Assembly (NCBI GenBank): GCA_014859755.1
Contig: JACUTO010000108.1
Coordinates: 1-5,351, forward strand
Direction of reading: 5' to 3'
Source: Candidatus Bathyarchaeota archaeon
Lineage (GTDB): Archaea > Thermoproteota > Bathyarchaeia > Bathyarchaeales > Bathyarchaeaceae
DNA length: 5,351 nucleotides
The translations under genes were made by a program, and so were the position numbers. Numbering within the stretch: the stretch's first letter is position 1; each line of letters begins with the position of its first letter. The notes under the pieces were generated by a model, which saw nothing but the letters and a program-made list of their open reading frames with translations, was not told where the DNA came from and made no database searches. This document shows positions 1-5,311 of this stretch, piece by piece.

Positions 1-2
1 CG

Positions 3-146
3 ATTGCAGGCGCAAGCACAGGATACGGCATCGGCCTATACATCGCTATGATCGGCGGCATCTTGGCGCTTTTATCCAGCTTTTTTGCGGCCAGAGAAAC
101 CCCAACTGAGATGACGCGAGCAAGTGCTACGCCGATCAGAGATTAG
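3..146 (+). CDS. C-terminal fragment of an unidentified membrane protein
   Basis: An open frame enters from the left edge and runs 47 codons to a TAG at 144-146; its start lies outside the window. Residues about 8-30 of the fragment form one strongly hydrophobic, glycine-rich segment (reads GYGIGLYIAMIGGILALLSS), which should cross the membrane. A short polar tail of about 17 residues containing Arg, Glu and Asp follows. This pattern, a Gly-rich last helix with a short charged tail, is common in small archaeal multi-helix membrane proteins, but I do not recognise the family and assign no function. The gene is convergent with archease, so the two are not in one operon. A T-rich tract about 80 bp downstream may end its transcript. 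Confidence 0.6.
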   Translation: MAGASTGYGIGLYIAMIGGILALLSSFFAARETPTEMTRASATPIRD

Positions 147-156
147 GTGCAACCGA

Positions 157-164
157 GCGCGCGC
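157..164. repeat. Alternating GC tract in intergenic DNA (copy 1)
   Basis: Eight bases of perfect (GC)4 followed by ATA, 11 bases after the stop of the left-edge membrane gene, in otherwise AT-rich spacer. Similar tracts lie in two other spacers (3733-3740 and 5220-5229). The tract is visible in the sequence; any function is unknown. Confidence 0.35.
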
Positions 165-223
165 ATAGCAATTTAAGTATTTGACTGTTGTTGTTTTTCG
201 AATAGTAATCTAATAAAACAATA

Positions 224-254
224 TTTTTTCAAAAAAGCAGCTTGCGACAAAAAA
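224..254. terminator. Bidirectional T-rich terminator region
   Basis: The plus strand has six T at 224-229. The minus strand has six T opposite 231-236 and six T opposite 249-254. Archaeal RNA polymerase commonly stops at T-rich tracts without needing a strong hairpin. The plus-strand tract lies about 80 bp past the membrane gene's stop, and the minus-strand tracts lie about 42-65 bp past the archease stop, so the spacer can end both convergent transcripts. The segment 224-236 also reads T6-C-A6, a weak self-complementary element. Confidence 0.45.
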
Positions 255-295
255 GGGCGATGGCGAAGGATGCGTGACGGTTTGTGTAGATTTAG

Positions 296-727
296 CTAAA
301 CGTCCAGAATGAACCTGACGGTTACGGACTTCGGCTTTTTCACGATTTCCATTCGATGGTAGGTTATGGATTTTATCCCAACCTTTGACGGATGCTTCTC
401 TGGATCATAGGGCTCTCCCCACGCTTTCGCCTTCAGCTTCCAACCCACAGGTGTTTTTTCTATGCTGGATATTTTGAAGCGGGAGTAGAGTTTGCCGGTT
501 AATTCAAACTTGACCAAGATCTCTTCTAGCCAGCTGTAAAGAAGGGCATATTCGTCAGGGGCCTCCACCTCAAGGACGTCCTCGATTTTGGGCTCAACTT
601 TCTCAAGTTCGGTCATGACGTCAAGGGTGGCCATAGCTGCGTTTTCAAAGGCTTCCTCTAGGCTGGTTCCATAGGCCTCAACATAGGCGTCGGCAGTGTG
701 TTCCAAAAACTTAAAGCGTTTTTTCAT
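296..727 (-). CDS. Archease (RtcB RNA-ligase activating protein)
   Basis: A 143-residue protein of the usual archease length. The family helps the RNA ligase RtcB: it speeds guanylylation of the ligase and its turnover during tRNA splicing and RNA repair, and in Pyrococcus an archease was also described as a chaperone for a tRNA methyltransferase. Visible hallmarks are the N-terminal HTAD segment (residues 10-13) with the conserved Asp13, a central LLYSWLEEIL helix (63-72), the GEPYDPEKH segment (about 104-112) followed by GIKSITYH, and a C-terminal strand ending FILDV, where Asp142 matches the conserved metal-binding Asp. ATG start. It lies 30 bp after the M42 peptidase stop on the same strand, probably in one transcript. 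Only a weak purine run (AAAAAAGGGA) precedes the start. No rtcB is in the window, so its partner must be encoded elsewhere. Confidence 0.95.
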   Translation of the reverse strand: MKKRFKFLEHTADAYVEAYGTSLEEAFENAAMATLDVMTELEKVEPKIEDVLEVEAPDEYALLYSWLEEILVKFELTGKLYSRFKISSIEKTPVGWKLKAKAWGEPYDPEKHPSKVGIKSITYHRMEIVKKPKSVTVRFILDV

Positions 728-757
728 CTGGGTCCCTTTTTTGGTGGAGAAGCTAAG

Positions 758-1801
758 CTAAAAGTATTTTGATACATTCTTTACTGTCGCGACGGCGAGT
801 TTAACGGCGTTTTCTACGTCTTTGAGGCTTAGCAGAGAGGCCGGACTGTGGATGTAGCGCGTGGGGATGGATATAACTCCGCTGGGCACGCCTTCTTTGG
901 TTAGGGCGATTTTCGCCGCGTCTGTTGTGCCCCTCATCCCAGTTTCCAGCTGATATGGAATTTTATTTTCCTCCGCTGAATCAATGAATAACCTTAACAC
1001 CTTTGGGTGGGTGATCAAGCCTGCGTCCGCCACGGTCAGGGCTGGTCCCGCCCTCATTTTTGCTGGCGCTTCAACTTCTTTTACTCCGGGTACATCGCCG
1101 GCTACTGTTACGTCTAACGCTATGCCCAAGTCTGGGTATAACTGAAAAGCGGCTGTGGTGGCTCCTCTTAGGCCCACTTCCTCTTGTATGGTTCCCACAA
1201 CATATATTGTGCAATCAACTTTCGACAGTTGCCTCATGGTTTCGATTAGGGCGGCGCATCCAACGCGGTCGTCGAAAGCCTTTCCAACAACAGTATCCTT
1301 TCCTACCCGAGTGAATTTGATGTCGAAGCTTACGGCGTCTCCTACTCGAACACCCATTTTTTGTGCATCTTGTTTGTCTTTGGCTCCGACGTCGATGAAG
1401 AGATCGTCTGCTTCGATGACCTTCTTTTTCTCCTCTTCTTTGAGTATGTGGGGTGGTTTGGAACCGATGATTCCAGTTATGGATCTCTTATCCGTGTGGA
1501 CGAGGACTTTTTGTGCGATGAGAACGCGATCGTCTATTCCTCCGATTTTTGCGAATTGAAGGAACCCTTCTTTCGTTATGTTTTTGATCATGAGTCCAAT
1601 CTCGTCCATGTGGGCTGCAAGCATGACGGTTGGCGCGTCTTTCTTTCCCTTCTTGACGCCGATGACGTTTCCAAGCTTGTCTTCTTTAATCTCATCTACG
1701 TTGGGCTTCAGCAACTCCTTCATTAAGTCTCGAACTTCGTCTTCTCTTCCTGCCACGCCGCAAGCGTTTGAAAGTTTTTCTAGAACATCTACTAACTTCA
1801 T
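758..1801 (-). CDS. M42-family metallo-aminopeptidase (TET type)
   Basis: A 347-residue co-catalytic metallopeptidase of the M42 family. In archaea these build dodecameric tetrahedral (TET) particles in the cytosol that trim short peptides left by the proteasome; some relatives were annotated as endoglucanases. All expected active-site residues are present: His64 in AAHMDE, bridging Asp177 in AFDDR, the Glu207-Glu208 pair in QEEVG (general base then ligand), Asp230 in ALDVT and His318 in RYIHSP. The spacing closely matches the Pyrococcus TET enzymes. The segment 85-170 is the inserted dimerisation (PDZ-like) domain. ATG start, with a strong ribosome-binding site (AGGAGGA) five bases upstream. 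It is the first gene of a probable pair with archease and is divergent from the HDAC-like gene. Length and motifs indicate an intact gene. The exact peptide preference cannot be read from sequence. Confidence 0.95.
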   Translation of the reverse strand: MKLVDVLEKLSNACGVAGREDEVRDLMKELLKPNVDEIKEDKLGNVIGVKKGKKDAPTVMLAAHMDEIGLMIKNITKEGFLQFAKIGGIDDRVLIAQKVLVHTDKRSITGIIGSKPPHILKEEEKKKVIEADDLFIDVGAKDKQDAQKMGVRVGDAVSFDIKFTRVGKDTVVGKAFDDRVGCAALIETMRQLSKVDCTIYVVGTIQEEVGLRGATTAAFQLYPDLGIALDVTVAGDVPGVKEVEAPAKMRAGPALTVADAGLITHPKVLRLFIDSAEENKIPYQLETGMRGTTDAAKIALTKEGVPSGVISIPTRYIHSPASLLSLKDVENAVKLAVATVKNVSKYF

Positions 1802-1806
1802 GGAAA

Positions 1807-1813
1807 TCCTCCT
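1807..1813 (-). promoter_or_regulatory. Strong ribosome-binding site of the M42 gene
   Basis: The minus strand reads AGGAGGA, ending five bases before the ATG at 1801. This is the best Shine-Dalgarno match in the window and fixes the M42 start. Confidence 0.8.
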
Positions 1814-1833
1814 ACAATTAAGACCTACAAAGA

Positions 1834-1841
1834 CTTATATC
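1834..1841. promoter_or_regulatory. TATA-like element, possibly shared by divergent genes
   Basis: Plus strand CTTATATC, minus strand GATATAAG. Its centre (about 1838) is 37 bp from the M42 ATG and 43 bp from the HDAC-like TTG, so with the usual archaeal spacing of about 26 bp, start sites near 1812 (minus) and 1864 (plus) would serve both genes. The minus transcript would then begin almost at its ribosome-binding site. I see no better TATA match in this 79-bp spacer. The shared use is inferred. Confidence 0.5.
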
Positions 1842-1842
1842 A

Positions 1843-1856
1843 AACTAACGTTGGTT
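1843..1856. promoter_or_regulatory. Imperfect 14-bp dyad next to the divergent TATA element
   Basis: The sequence AACTAACGTTGGTT is symmetrical at six of seven base pairs around its CG centre. It lies just beside the TATA-like element, between it and the predicted HDAC-like start site, where a dimeric regulator could affect one or both genes. No regulator is known; candidate operator only. Confidence 0.3.
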
Positions 1857-1880
1857 GCCTTTTTTGGTTGATGAAAAAAA

Positions 1881-2633
1881 TTGAAAGTCGTTTACCACGA
1901 GAAATACAGAACAGTATATTCATCGGATCCCGCTTCAGCGCTTGGAAGGATGGAAAGCATTTACAAGGAAGTACAAGGTTGTTTCGAATTTGTTAAACCC
2001 GAACCGGCCAGCGAAGAAGACTTAAGGTTGGTTCATGGAGAGAGCCATATAAACTCAATCAAAAGACACGGATTGCTTTTCGAAGTTGCCATGTTAGCGG
2101 TTGGCGGAGCCATAAAGGCGTCGGAGCTAGCCATGCAGGGAACACCAGCTTTTGGTTTGATAAGGCCTCCGGGGCATCACGCAAGCCAGCATTCATGTTG
2201 GGGTTTCTGTTTCTTCAACAACGTAGCCATATCCATAGAAAAGCTTAGACGTGCGAACAAGATTGCGAAGGCTTTGATAGTGGACATCGATCTACACTAC
2301 GGAGACGGAACCGCCAACATCTTCAGCGGAACCTCCCAAGTTACGTATCTTCATGTTGAAGGCAGAAACAGAGAAATGTACTTGAACGACCTCACAAGAT
2401 GCCTCACCACTCAAAAGGACTGCGATGTTGTGGCGGTTTCCGCCGGATTTGACAGACACGAAGAAGATTGGGGCGGTCTACTGAAAACAGAGGACTACCG
2501 AACGATTGGCAGAATGATAAAAGAATTTTCAGAGGAAGTATGCCAAGGAAGACGTTACGGAGTATTAGAAGGTGGATACAACCACGCTGTTCTGGGAAAG
2601 AACGTGAAATCCCTCCTTGAAGGCATGGCGTAA
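1881..2633 (+). CDS. Compact HDAC-family zinc amidohydrolase (class II-like deacetylase)
   Basis: A 250-residue protein of the arginase/deacetylase fold, predicted to remove acetyl or similar acyl groups from protein lysines, polyamines or small molecules. Active-site motifs are intact: RPPGHH (95-100) with the His99-His100 pair, GFCFFNN (108-114), DIDLHYGDG (135-143) with Asp135 in the charge relay and zinc ligands Asp137 and His139, SAGFD with the third zinc ligand Asp191, and GGYN with the transition-state Tyr233. It is shorter than most relatives (roughly 300-380 residues): only 54 residues separate the two zinc-ligand Asp residues, against 89 in human HDAC8, so the PGTG-containing loop is missing. 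The start is TTG at 1881, because an in-frame stop at 1872 blocks extension; a partial ribosome-binding site GGTTGAT lies 8 bases upstream. The N-terminus MKVVYHEKY fits the family. It is divergent from M42 and convergent with the ADP-ribosylglycohydrolase. The substrate is unknown. Confidence 0.92.
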   Translation: MKVVYHEKYRTVYSSDPASALGRMESIYKEVQGCFEFVKPEPASEEDLRLVHGESHINSIKRHGLLFEVAMLAVGGAIKASELAMQGTPAFGLIRPPGHHASQHSCWGFCFFNNVAISIEKLRRANKIAKALIVDIDLHYGDGTANIFSGTSQVTYLHVEGRNREMYLNDLTRCLTTQKDCDVVAVSAGFDRHEEDWGGLLKTEDYRTIGRMIKEFSEEVCQGRRYGVLEGGYNHAVLGKNVKSLLEGMA

Positions 2634-2643
2634 ACTTCATAGT

Positions 2644-3549
2644 CTACTTGCGACTTTTGACGAACCACAATTTTTCCGCCAACTCTTCTATGTAATCTCC
2701 CTTCTCCAACCCGCTTTTCCACCGTTCGGGAATGGCTTCAACCCCATGATGAGCGCCGCTGATGGCTCCAGTCATAGCACCTATAGTATCCGTATCCCCG
2801 CCCAAGCTTACCGCGTAAAGAACAGAATCCTCAAAACTACCCCAGTTGCGTAAGAAACAATAGATGGCCGTAGGAACAGAGTTGTAGGCTTCAACACCGT
2901 TTCCAAGCTCCCTCGCAACCCTCCCTTTGTTCGTTTCGCCCAGCAATCTCCACACCCTTTCCAGCTTTCGCTTGTACACCTCGTTGTGCGTAAAATCCTT
3001 CAGCCTACCTAAGAAGGCATGGGAATCCAACTCAGAAGATGGATCAGCAGTTACAGCCAACGCTACCGCGTAAGCTTGTATAGCTGCACCCTCCATTCCC
3101 AACTCATGAACATGGGTAATTCGGCTCTGGCCATAAGCCACAGACCGCAACTGCTCTAGGTCATCATGATAGAAAACTCCGACTGGAGCAACCCTCATGG
3201 CGGCTCCGTTTCCGTAGGAGCCAGCTCCACCGAACAACCGTTTCGCAGCTTCGTTCCAAGCCACACCCGACCTTATCCATCTGAAGACGCGAGGTGGACC
3301 GCTGGCGTAGCCACGCCATGGTTCCCGTTCATAATTCTTTATGAAAATCTGGGCCATGTGACTTCCGTCAAAGCCTTTGTTTGCAATCAAGGATTCTGCC
3401 ACGCCGATCATCATGTGGGTGTCGTCGGTCCAGCGTCCCGAGAAACGTTCAATTTTTACTTCTGAAATCCATGAACCTTCAAAAGAACTACCTAACGCAT
3501 CACCAACAGCGTTGCCAACTAGACATCCAACGAACTTTGACTTCAGCAT
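2644..3549 (-). CDS. ADP-ribosylglycohydrolase (DraG/ARH3-like)
   Basis: A member of the all-helical, dinuclear-magnesium ADP-ribosylglycohydrolase family, which cleaves ADP-ribose from modified proteins or hydrolyses related compounds such as O-acetyl-ADP-ribose. Counting from the ATG at 3549 (301 residues), motifs appear in the standard order: GCLVGNAVGDALG (8-20), TDDT (41-44) with metal ligands Asp42 and Asp43, GNGAAMR (113-119), THVHE (145-149), and GGDTDT (250-255) with metal ligands Asp252, Asp254 and Thr255. The frame can also start at a TTG at 3558 (304 residues), but the ATG is preferred: the N-terminus then reads MLKSKFVGCL as in many relatives, and a TATA box lies about 28 bp upstream, right for a leaderless message. 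It ends 10 bp from the convergent HDAC-like gene. No ADP-ribosyltransferase or nitrogenase gene is nearby, so a specific DraG role is unsupported; substrate unknown. Confidence 0.93.
   Translation of the reverse strand: MLKSKFVGCLVGNAVGDALGSSFEGSWISEVKIERFSGRWTDDTHMMIGVAESLIANKGFDGSHMAQIFIKNYEREPWRGYASGPPRVFRWIRSGVAWNEAAKRLFGGAGSYGNGAAMRVAPVGVFYHDDLEQLRSVAYGQSRITHVHELGMEGAAIQAYAVALAVTADPSSELDSHAFLGRLKDFTHNEVYKRKLERVWRLLGETNKGRVARELGNGVEAYNSVPTAIYCFLRNWGSFEDSVLYAVSLGGDTDTIGAMTGAISGAHHGVEAIPERWKSGLEKGDYIEELAEKLWFVKSRK
2671..2675 (+). terminator. Candidate T-tract terminator for the HDAC-like gene
   Basis: Five T on the plus strand, 38 bp past the HDAC-like stop and inside the 3' end of the convergent gene. 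The spacer between the two stops is only 10 bp, so termination must occur within the opposing gene. It is a weak signal. Confidence 0.25.
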
Positions 3550-3566
3550 GTCTTTCAATAGACCAG

Positions 3567-3589
3567 CTCAAAGCTTTATAGCTTATGAG
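3567..3589. promoter_or_regulatory. Bulged inverted repeat enclosing the ADP-ribosylglycohydrolase TATA box
   Basis: Left arm CTCAAAGCT (3567-3575), a four-base centre TTAT, then AGCTT (3580-3584), one extra A (3585) and TGAG (3586-3589). The arms pair at nine positions with one bulge. The dyad covers the TATA box, so a bound repressor would block TBP. The symmetry is visible; the operator role is inferred. Confidence 0.4.
3574..3581 (-). promoter_or_regulatory. TATA box of the ADP-ribosylglycohydrolase gene
   Basis: The minus strand reads CTATAAAG, centred about 28 bp upstream of the ATG at 3549 and only about 19 bp upstream of the alternative TTG at 3558. The distance favours a leaderless transcript starting at or near the ATG. 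Confidence 0.55.
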
Positions 3590-3602
3590 TTCCTGATGGC
3601 CT

Positions 3603-3608
3603 AAAAAA
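3603..3608 (-). terminator. Candidate T-tract terminator downstream of the CDF gene
   Basis: Six T on the minus strand about 170 bp past the CDF stop and just before the ADP-ribosylglycohydrolase promoter. A looser T-rich stretch on the same strand (3681-3700) is nearer the stop and could serve instead. The rest of the 3610-3777 spacer shows no convincing gene. Confidence 0.25.
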
Positions 3609-3732
3609 TTTGAAATCCGTATTTGCAATTCATAGGTTATTTTTAACATTTAGAAACTTTTAGTCACCAGGAAGCATGATATTGAAATAAAAGTTTAAAG
3701 TTGTGCATTAGGATCGAAAATAGGAGTATGGA

Positions 3733-3740
3733 CGCGCGCG
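3733..3740. repeat. Alternating CG tract in intergenic DNA (copy 2)
   Basis: Eight bases of perfect (CG)4 in the spacer downstream of the CDF stop. On the minus strand it reads GCGCGCG and is followed two bases later by CATA, loosely resembling the GCGCGCGCATA of the other two copies. Confidence 0.35.
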
Positions 3741-3777
3741 ACACAAGATCGCTCCTCGTAAGTGTTCTCGAATGAAG

Positions 3778-5160
3778 TCAACCAGCTAGCTCTTCCGGTT
3801 CACAATGCACAATCACTTGGTCGATTTTCTCGTCGGCCATCTTGATCTTCTCCTCTATTTTTGTGGCGACCTTGTGGGCCTGAACTAGGGTCAACGAGCT
3901 GTCGACTGTGCAGTGCAGGGTCACACTGTATCTCCCGCCACGGGTCAAGATCTGAACTTCATGAAGGGACCGAACCTCAGATAAACTCCGAGAAATCTGA
4001 GTTATCCGCTTCTGTAGTCTGCTAGATGGTTTCGGCCTGTAACTGGATTCCGACAGTTCGGTGGTCGGCTCAAGGTGGCTTACAATGGTAGAAACGTTCT
4101 TGAGTTCCTTGTTGAGGCGTTCCTCCAAACAGTTCGCGATTTCGTGAGCAGATTTCACCGAGATTTCGGGCTCGAGTTCAAGGTGGCAAGAGACCGAAAG
4201 TTTCCTCCCGATAGTCTTGACGGCTATTCCATGTATACCCTTGATCTCAGATATTTGTGAGGCGACGTTTCTGATCACCGCTATCGGGTCCTCTCCGGTG
4301 TGAGGCTCGGTGTGTATCAAGATGTCTGAGTCGGGGAAGACTTTTACTATCTGTTCTTCTATACTCGACGCTATAGAGTGCGCTTGATTGAGCGGAATCT
4401 GTCCGTCGATCTCCACGTGAGCGTCCACAAAGAATTTTGAACCAGCCCGCCTGACCCTGAGGTGATGACAATCTTCGACCCCGTCTACCCTAAGAATCTG
4501 TTCTTTCACTTGGTTTAACACACCCTTGGGCGCCGCGTCCATAAGCGCGCCGAAGGAATCCCTAACCACATTCAAGCCTGAATAGACTATGTAACCAACG
4601 ATGCACAGGGCGGCAATCGAGTCTGCATACCAGACCCCGAATAAATAAAACACCAGACCGACGATCACAACCACCGCGATGAGCAGGTCGTTCAGGAAGT
4701 GGAGTGCGCCTGCCTCAATAGCTTCGCTTTTGTATTTCTTAGAAGACCCTCTAAGGTTCAGATAGGCAAACATGTCTACGACGATCGAAACAAAGTTGGT
4801 ACCAAAAGCTATCCAGAACAAATCAATATCATGCCCTCCAGACATCAACCTCGAAAAAGCAGTATACACTATCCACGAGCACACGGCGAAAAGAAGAAGG
4901 ATCTCACCTATTGCCGCAGCAGACTCGATCTTCTCGTGCCCATACATGTGTACCTCGTCGGGAGGTTTGCTGCTTTCCCTAACGGCGAAAAGCATAATAA
5001 CCGCCGCCACAAAATCCGCCAAAGTGTTGAAAGCACTTGACAGAAGCCCCAGGCTACCCGAGACTAGTCCTCCAGTGACCTCTACGACGGTGAGTATGCC
5101 CCCTGCGAGAATCCCCTTCTTAGCAGCCAACTCACTCGTCCCAGAACGTTCAGTTGACAT
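3778..5160 (-). CDS. CDF-family metal cation exporter with three tandem C-terminal domains
   Basis: A 460-residue inner-membrane cation diffusion facilitator, which exports divalent metal (Zn, Fe, Mn, Co or similar) in exchange for protons as a dimer. Residues about 15-205 hold six hydrophobic segments. The transport site is Asn45-x-x-x-Asp49 in TM2 and His154-x-x-x-Asp158 in TM5; YiiP has Asp-Asp-His-Asp there, so Asn45 is a substitution. The TM2-TM3 loop keeps Asp68, His71 and His75, as in the YiiP B site. Family members usually end after one cytoplasmic domain near residue 290, but here three follow: about 212-290, 292-366 and 383-457. Each keeps four histidines at matching positions (232/248/261/283, 310/326/339/362, 400/416/429/452) and a closing H-x-E-P. 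A Ser/Pro/Arg-rich linker (366-383) separates the last two. ATG start with no clear Shine-Dalgarno site. It stands alone, about 230 bp before the next gene. The metal is not predictable with confidence. Confidence 0.93.
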   Translation of the reverse strand: MSTERSGTSELAAKKGILAGGILTVVEVTGGLVSGSLGLLSSAFNTLADFVAAVIMLFAVRESSKPPDEVHMYGHEKIESAAAIGEILLLFAVCSWIVYTAFSRLMSGGHDIDLFWIAFGTNFVSIVVDMFAYLNLRGSSKKYKSEAIEAGALHFLNDLLIAVVVIVGLVFYLFGVWYADSIAALCIVGYIVYSGLNVVRDSFGALMDAAPKGVLNQVKEQILRVDGVEDCHHLRVRRAGSKFFVDAHVEIDGQIPLNQAHSIASSIEEQIVKVFPDSDILIHTEPHTGEDPIAVIRNVASQISEIKGIHGIAVKTIGRKLSVSCHLELEPEISVKSAHEIANCLEERLNKELKNVSTIVSHLEPTTELSESSYRPKPSSRLQKRITQISRSLSEVRSLHEVQILTRGGRYSVTLHCTVDSSLTLVQAHKVATKIEEKIKMADEKIDQVIVHCEPEELAG

Positions 5161-5187
5161 CTCAAGACAAATAAATATCCAGCTAAC

Positions 5188-5195
5188 CCTAAAGC
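5188..5195 (-). promoter_or_regulatory. Weak candidate TATA box for the CDF gene
   Basis: The minus strand reads GCTTTAGG, centred about 31 bp upstream of the ATG, giving a very short leader. A better AT-rich match (ATATTTAT at 5171-5178) is too close to the start to be used unless the true start lies further in. Neither is strong. Confidence 0.25.
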
Positions 5196-5219
5196 TTTTC
5201 TTTCAAACTCAAGAAAAAT

Positions 5220-5229
5220 GCGCGCGCGC
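5220..5229. repeat. Alternating GC tract in intergenic DNA (copy 3)
   Basis: Ten bases of perfect (GC)5 followed by ATA, about 60 bp upstream of the CDF start. It shares GCGCGCGCATA with copy 1 at 157-167. Confidence 0.35.
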
Positions 5230-5311
5230 ATAAGCATGATTGGCGCCGGGAATGGGATTTTGTCTCCAATTTACTGGTAAAAATGTGCCTAAGATATGCT
5301 CGGTGAGATTA

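Noticed and set aside
1060..1871. Several plus-strand frames antisense to the M42 gene
   Set aside because: Their translations are low-complexity (Ser/Leu/Phe-rich) and overlap a gene with complete metallopeptidase motifs on the other strand; they are shadow frames.
2745..2762. ATGATGA followed by CTGA resembling C/D-box RNA motifs
   Set aside because: The spacing is too short for a guide segment and the site lies within the conserved coding sequence of the ADP-ribosylglycohydrolase (its GGDTDT to C-terminal region).
3728..3775. A 15-codon plus-strand frame (MDARDTRSLLVSVLE) just after a TAGGAG
   Set aside because: The purine run is only one base from the ATG, too close to act as a ribosome-binding site, and the frame is very short and antisense to the CDF transcript's 3' region.
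5161..5216. CTCAAGA repeated at 5161-5167 and 5208-5214 upstream of the CDF gene
   Set aside because: A seven-base direct repeat 47 bp apart is likely by chance. One copy abuts the start codon, but nothing else supports an operator.
4699..5233. Plus-strand frames antisense to the CDF membrane core
   Set aside because: They have no recognisable domain and lie opposite a well-supported transporter gene; open antisense frames are expected here.
5218..5280. A 20-codon plus-strand frame with a Rossmann-like segment (MIGAGNGIL)
   Set aside because: It stops after 20 residues at TAA, has no ribosome-binding site or clear TATA box, and the sequence past the stop shows no continuation of a dehydrogenase in another frame that I could recognise. 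The glycine pattern is probably chance.
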